Of a stretch of 7,197 bases of DNA, positions 6,207-7,197 are shown one piece after another. Numbering within the stretch: the stretch's first letter is position 1; each line of letters starts with the position of its first letter. A model generated the notes under the pieces. The model had not been told where the DNA came from, did no database searches, and was given only the letters and a program-made list of their open reading frames with translations. The stretch is taken from positions 1 to 7,197 of the forward strand of contig JAHJRS010000048.1 of the NCBI GenBank assembly GCA_018830845.1, given 5' to 3'. The translations under genes and the position numbers were made by a program. This stretch comes from Nanobdellota archaeon. GTDB lineage: Archaea > Nanobdellota > Nanobdellia > Pacearchaeales > GW2011-AR1.

Positions 6207-6341
6207 TGGCCCCGAAGGGATTTGAACCCTCGACACCTGGATTTCTCTCGATTGACTACCTTAAAAGGTAGAGCGGTGGGGGGAACTTAAGTTCACCCTC
6301 GCTAAGAGTCCAGTGCTCTAACCAGACTGAGCTACGGAGCC
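6207..6341 (-). tRNA. trnK: tRNA-Lys(CUU) with a 60-nt intron
   Basis: The 135-bp gene gives a 75-nt mature tRNA. Acceptor GGCTCCG pairs with CGGGGCC (one G-U), followed by discriminator A; CCA is not encoded. The D stem is GCTC/GAGC. The anticodon stem CTGGA/TCCAG is perfect, with loop CTCTTAA giving anticodon CUU (Lys). The T arm is GAGGG-TTCAAAT-CCCTT. After splicing, the GACTCTTAATC-type anticodon region is that of archaeal tRNA-Lys. The intron sits between positions 37 and 38, the canonical place. Exons are 6341-6303 and 6242-6207. The HD-domain gene begins 13 nt downstream. Confidence 0.95.
6243..6302 (-). other. tRNA-Lys intron with canonical bulge-helix-bulge
   Basis: The exon-intron junctions fold as the archaeal splicing motif. 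Anticodon stem CTGGA/TCCAG is followed by 4-bp central helix CTCT/AGAG, 3-nt bulges TAG and AAA, then intron helix CGA/TCG. Cutting after the second base of each bulge yields exactly the 37/38 junction. Inside, two hairpins are visible: a GAACTTAAGTTC palindrome (6283-6294) extended by GGG/CCC across a mismatch, and CTACCTT/AAGGTAG (6256-6271). No protein is encoded. Confidence 0.9.
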
Positions 6342-6361
6342 AATACAAAATCTAAAAAGAG

Positions 6362-6376
6362 AATTTGTTTAAAAAA
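6362..6376 (-). promoter_or_regulatory. TATA-like box for tRNA-Lys
   Basis: Minus-strand TTTTTTAAACAAAT is centred about 29 bp before the tRNA 5' end. It begins just after the stop codon of the 111-aa gene; its T6 run could at the same time end that gene's transcript. As the only box upstream of both tRNA and HD gene, it likely drives both. Confidence 0.5.
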
Positions 6377-6380
6377 CTTC

Positions 6381-6716
6381 TTAATCCTGCCCTTCACCTA
6401 AAAAGCTTTTATTTTTTAATTTGTCCCAATACTCGGCTCTTTCAATATTGGCATGAAAATGGGATTTTCCTTCTTTTCTGAGCTTCCAATAAATAAGATT
6501 ACCATTGACAGTATCAATTCTTCTGGCAACTTTTGGAAGGGCCCTCTTTGCTGCCGCCCGCGCCTGAGGAGTTTTTCCGTTGATTAATCTGTCTTTCTCC
6601 TCCTTTTTCCAATCCAACACCTCCTTCATTTCTTCCTGCATTTCAGAATATCTTTCTTCAATTTCCTTAGAAGTCAAAGGGGGAAATTTGGGCTTTCTTG
6701 CACTGTAATCTGCCAT
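6381..6716 (-). CDS. Small basic 111-aa protein, function unknown
   Basis: I do not recognise this family. The protein starts MADYSARKPKFPPLTSKEIEE. A short basic, Pro-containing N-terminus leads into a long, highly charged helix (about 16-46, possible coiled coil), then an Ala/Arg-rich basic helix (TPQARAAAKRALPKVARRI, 49-67) and an aromatic-containing segment ending in a GEGQD tail. There are no Cys residues, no signal peptide and no membrane span. The net positive middle suggests nucleic-acid or ribosome contact, which is inference only. The ATG at 6716 has a TATA-like box 26 bp upstream. The gene is divergent from the second TFS-like gene (71 bp between starts), and its stop is 39 bp before the tRNA-Lys 5' end on the same strand. 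Confidence 0.85.
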   Translation of the reverse strand: MADYSARKPKFPPLTSKEIEERYSEMQEEMKEVLDWKKEEKDRLINGKTPQARAAAKRALPKVARRIDTVNGNLIYWKLRKEGKSHFHANIERAEYWDKLKNKSFLGEGQD

Positions 6717-6737
6717 AAATAAAGAAGTGAAAGCAAA

Positions 6738-6746
6738 CTTTTAAAC
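6738..6746 (-). promoter_or_regulatory. TATA-like box for the 111-aa gene
   Basis: Minus-strand GTTTAAAAG is centred 26 bp before the ATG at 6716, in the 71-bp divergent region. Confidence 0.5.
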
Positions 6747-6758
6747 CTAACCAAAAAG

Positions 6759-6767
6759 CTTTTAATG
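6759..6767 (+). promoter_or_regulatory. TATA-like box for the second TFS-like gene
   Basis: CTTTTAATG is centred 25 bp before the ATG at 6788. It lies about 20 bp from the opposing box of the 111-aa gene, so the two promoters are nearly back to back and may compete. Confidence 0.45.
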
Positions 6768-6787
6768 GATAAAAAAGAACCATTGAT

Positions 6788-7114
6788 ATGGGAATTTGTT
6801 TTTGCAGAGAGTGCAAAAAAATCCTGCCCCCCCATTCTAAAGAAATTATAATTTGTCCGAATTGTGGGCTAGCCCAGGGAATTGAAAAGGGACTTGTTTC
6901 AAAGGAAGTTGTAAAAAAGGAGGTCCAAAAAGGAAAAGGGATTTCTGAAGAAGAAAATATTTATGCAAACTATCCCCATAAATGTAAAAAATGTGGTTAT
7001 GAAAAAGCACAGATAATCGACATGGGAATAAAATATTCTGATGAAGACAATCTTATTTTCTTAAAATGTGGGAAATGTGGCTTTTCTGAAAGAATTGGCA
7101 GAAAGGTTAGTTAA
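6788..7114 (+). CDS. Diverged TFS-like zinc-ribbon protein (second copy)
   Basis: 108 aa with the same layout as TFS. The N-terminal ribbon uses C6/C9 and C23/C26, a Lys/Glu-rich linker spans about 34-56, and the C-terminal ribbon uses C66/C69 and C94/C97. The acidic pair D85-E86 sits exactly where TFS has its catalytic D-E, and the count from E86 to the next Cys (8 residues) equals that of the TFS at 4069-4374. However, the hallmark Gln and Arg of the QTRSxDE loop are replaced by G80 and K82, and the loop reads GIKYSDEDN. It is thus likely an RNA-polymerase-associated paralogue whose cleavage role may be weakened or changed; TFS paralogues with altered loops are known in Sulfolobales (TFS4 is an inhibitor). 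A zinc-ribbon protein unrelated to polymerase is less likely given the spacing. TATA-like box 25 bp upstream. Confidence 0.85.
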   Translation: MGICFCRECKKILPPHSKEIIICPNCGLAQGIEKGLVSKEVVKKEVQKGKGISEEENIYANYPHKCKKCGYEKAQIIDMGIKYSDEDNLIFLKCGKCGFSERIGRKVS

Positions 7115-7197
7115 TAAAAATTAAAAAACTCAAAACAAACTCCAAATAAAAACATGCCACCATCTAAGGCATTCTTTCAGAGTGGATAGTGTATCAC
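7115..7197. other. Right edge without a supported gene
   Basis: About 40 A-rich bases are followed by a less AT-biased segment from 7154. An ATG at 7155 reads only MPPSKAFFQSG before a TAG. On the minus strand a frame open from the edge ends at about 7133. A gene or RNA could start or end here, but the window is too short to tell. Confidence 0.3.

Noticed and set aside
6256..6294. Palindromes read as mobile-element ends or a terminator
   Set aside because: They lie wholly inside the tRNA intron and are explained as intron hairpins.
1..7197. CRISPR array, insertion sequence or prophage
   Set aside because: No regularly spaced repeats, transposase or integrase motifs, or phage structural genes are visible.

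Overview
The window looks like a chromosomal segment of an AT-rich archaeon, most likely a member of the DPANN superphylum (Woesearchaeota/Pacearchaeota-like). The evidence is a VAT/Cdc48 AAA+ ATPase, two TFIIS-like TFS zinc-ribbon proteins, a eukaryote/archaeal-type (Ser-His) signal peptidase with an unusual insert, and a tRNA-Lys gene split by an archaeal bulge-helix-bulge intron. Genes are small and tightly packed. Most starts have a TATA-like box about 23-27 bp upstream and no convincing Shine-Dalgarno, as expected for leaderless archaeal mRNAs. The lineage call is inference from gene content and style, not from a marker phylogeny.

Left part (1-2837, minus strand): a three-gene cluster read right to left. 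It holds an unrecorded 53-aa helical protein, then a 173-aa zinc-ribbon plus AbrB-like protein, then (1 bp later) a Cdc48/VAT ATPase whose C-terminus runs off the left edge. A perfect 8-3-8 inverted repeat (2641-2659) sits between the TATA box and the start of the AbrB-like gene, an attractive operator for self-control of this gene and the ATPase.

Centre (2838-4756): a divergent promoter region leads to a signal peptidase I (plus). It meets an unidentified 142-aa gene (minus) tail to tail with overlapping stops. A second divergent promoter pair then drives TFS and an ASCH-domain protein (plus, 13 bp apart). The ASCH gene overlaps the end of the next minus-strand gene by 11 bp.

Right part (4746-7197): a HAD-family hydrolase (minus) is broken by a -1 frameshift at a G5 tract. 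Next is an HD-domain phosphohydrolase (HDDC2/YfbR-like), whose ATG lies 13 nt after the 3' end of the intron-containing tRNA-Lys(CUU). A small basic 111-aa gene lies upstream of the tRNA. Divergent from it is a second, diverged TFS-like protein (plus). The last 83 bases carry no gene I can support.

Functional themes are protein quality control and export (Cdc48, signal peptidase), transcription elongation (two TFS-like proteins), RNA or nucleotide metabolism (ASCH, HD, HAD) and tRNA. I see no transposon, CRISPR array, rRNA or phage gene.
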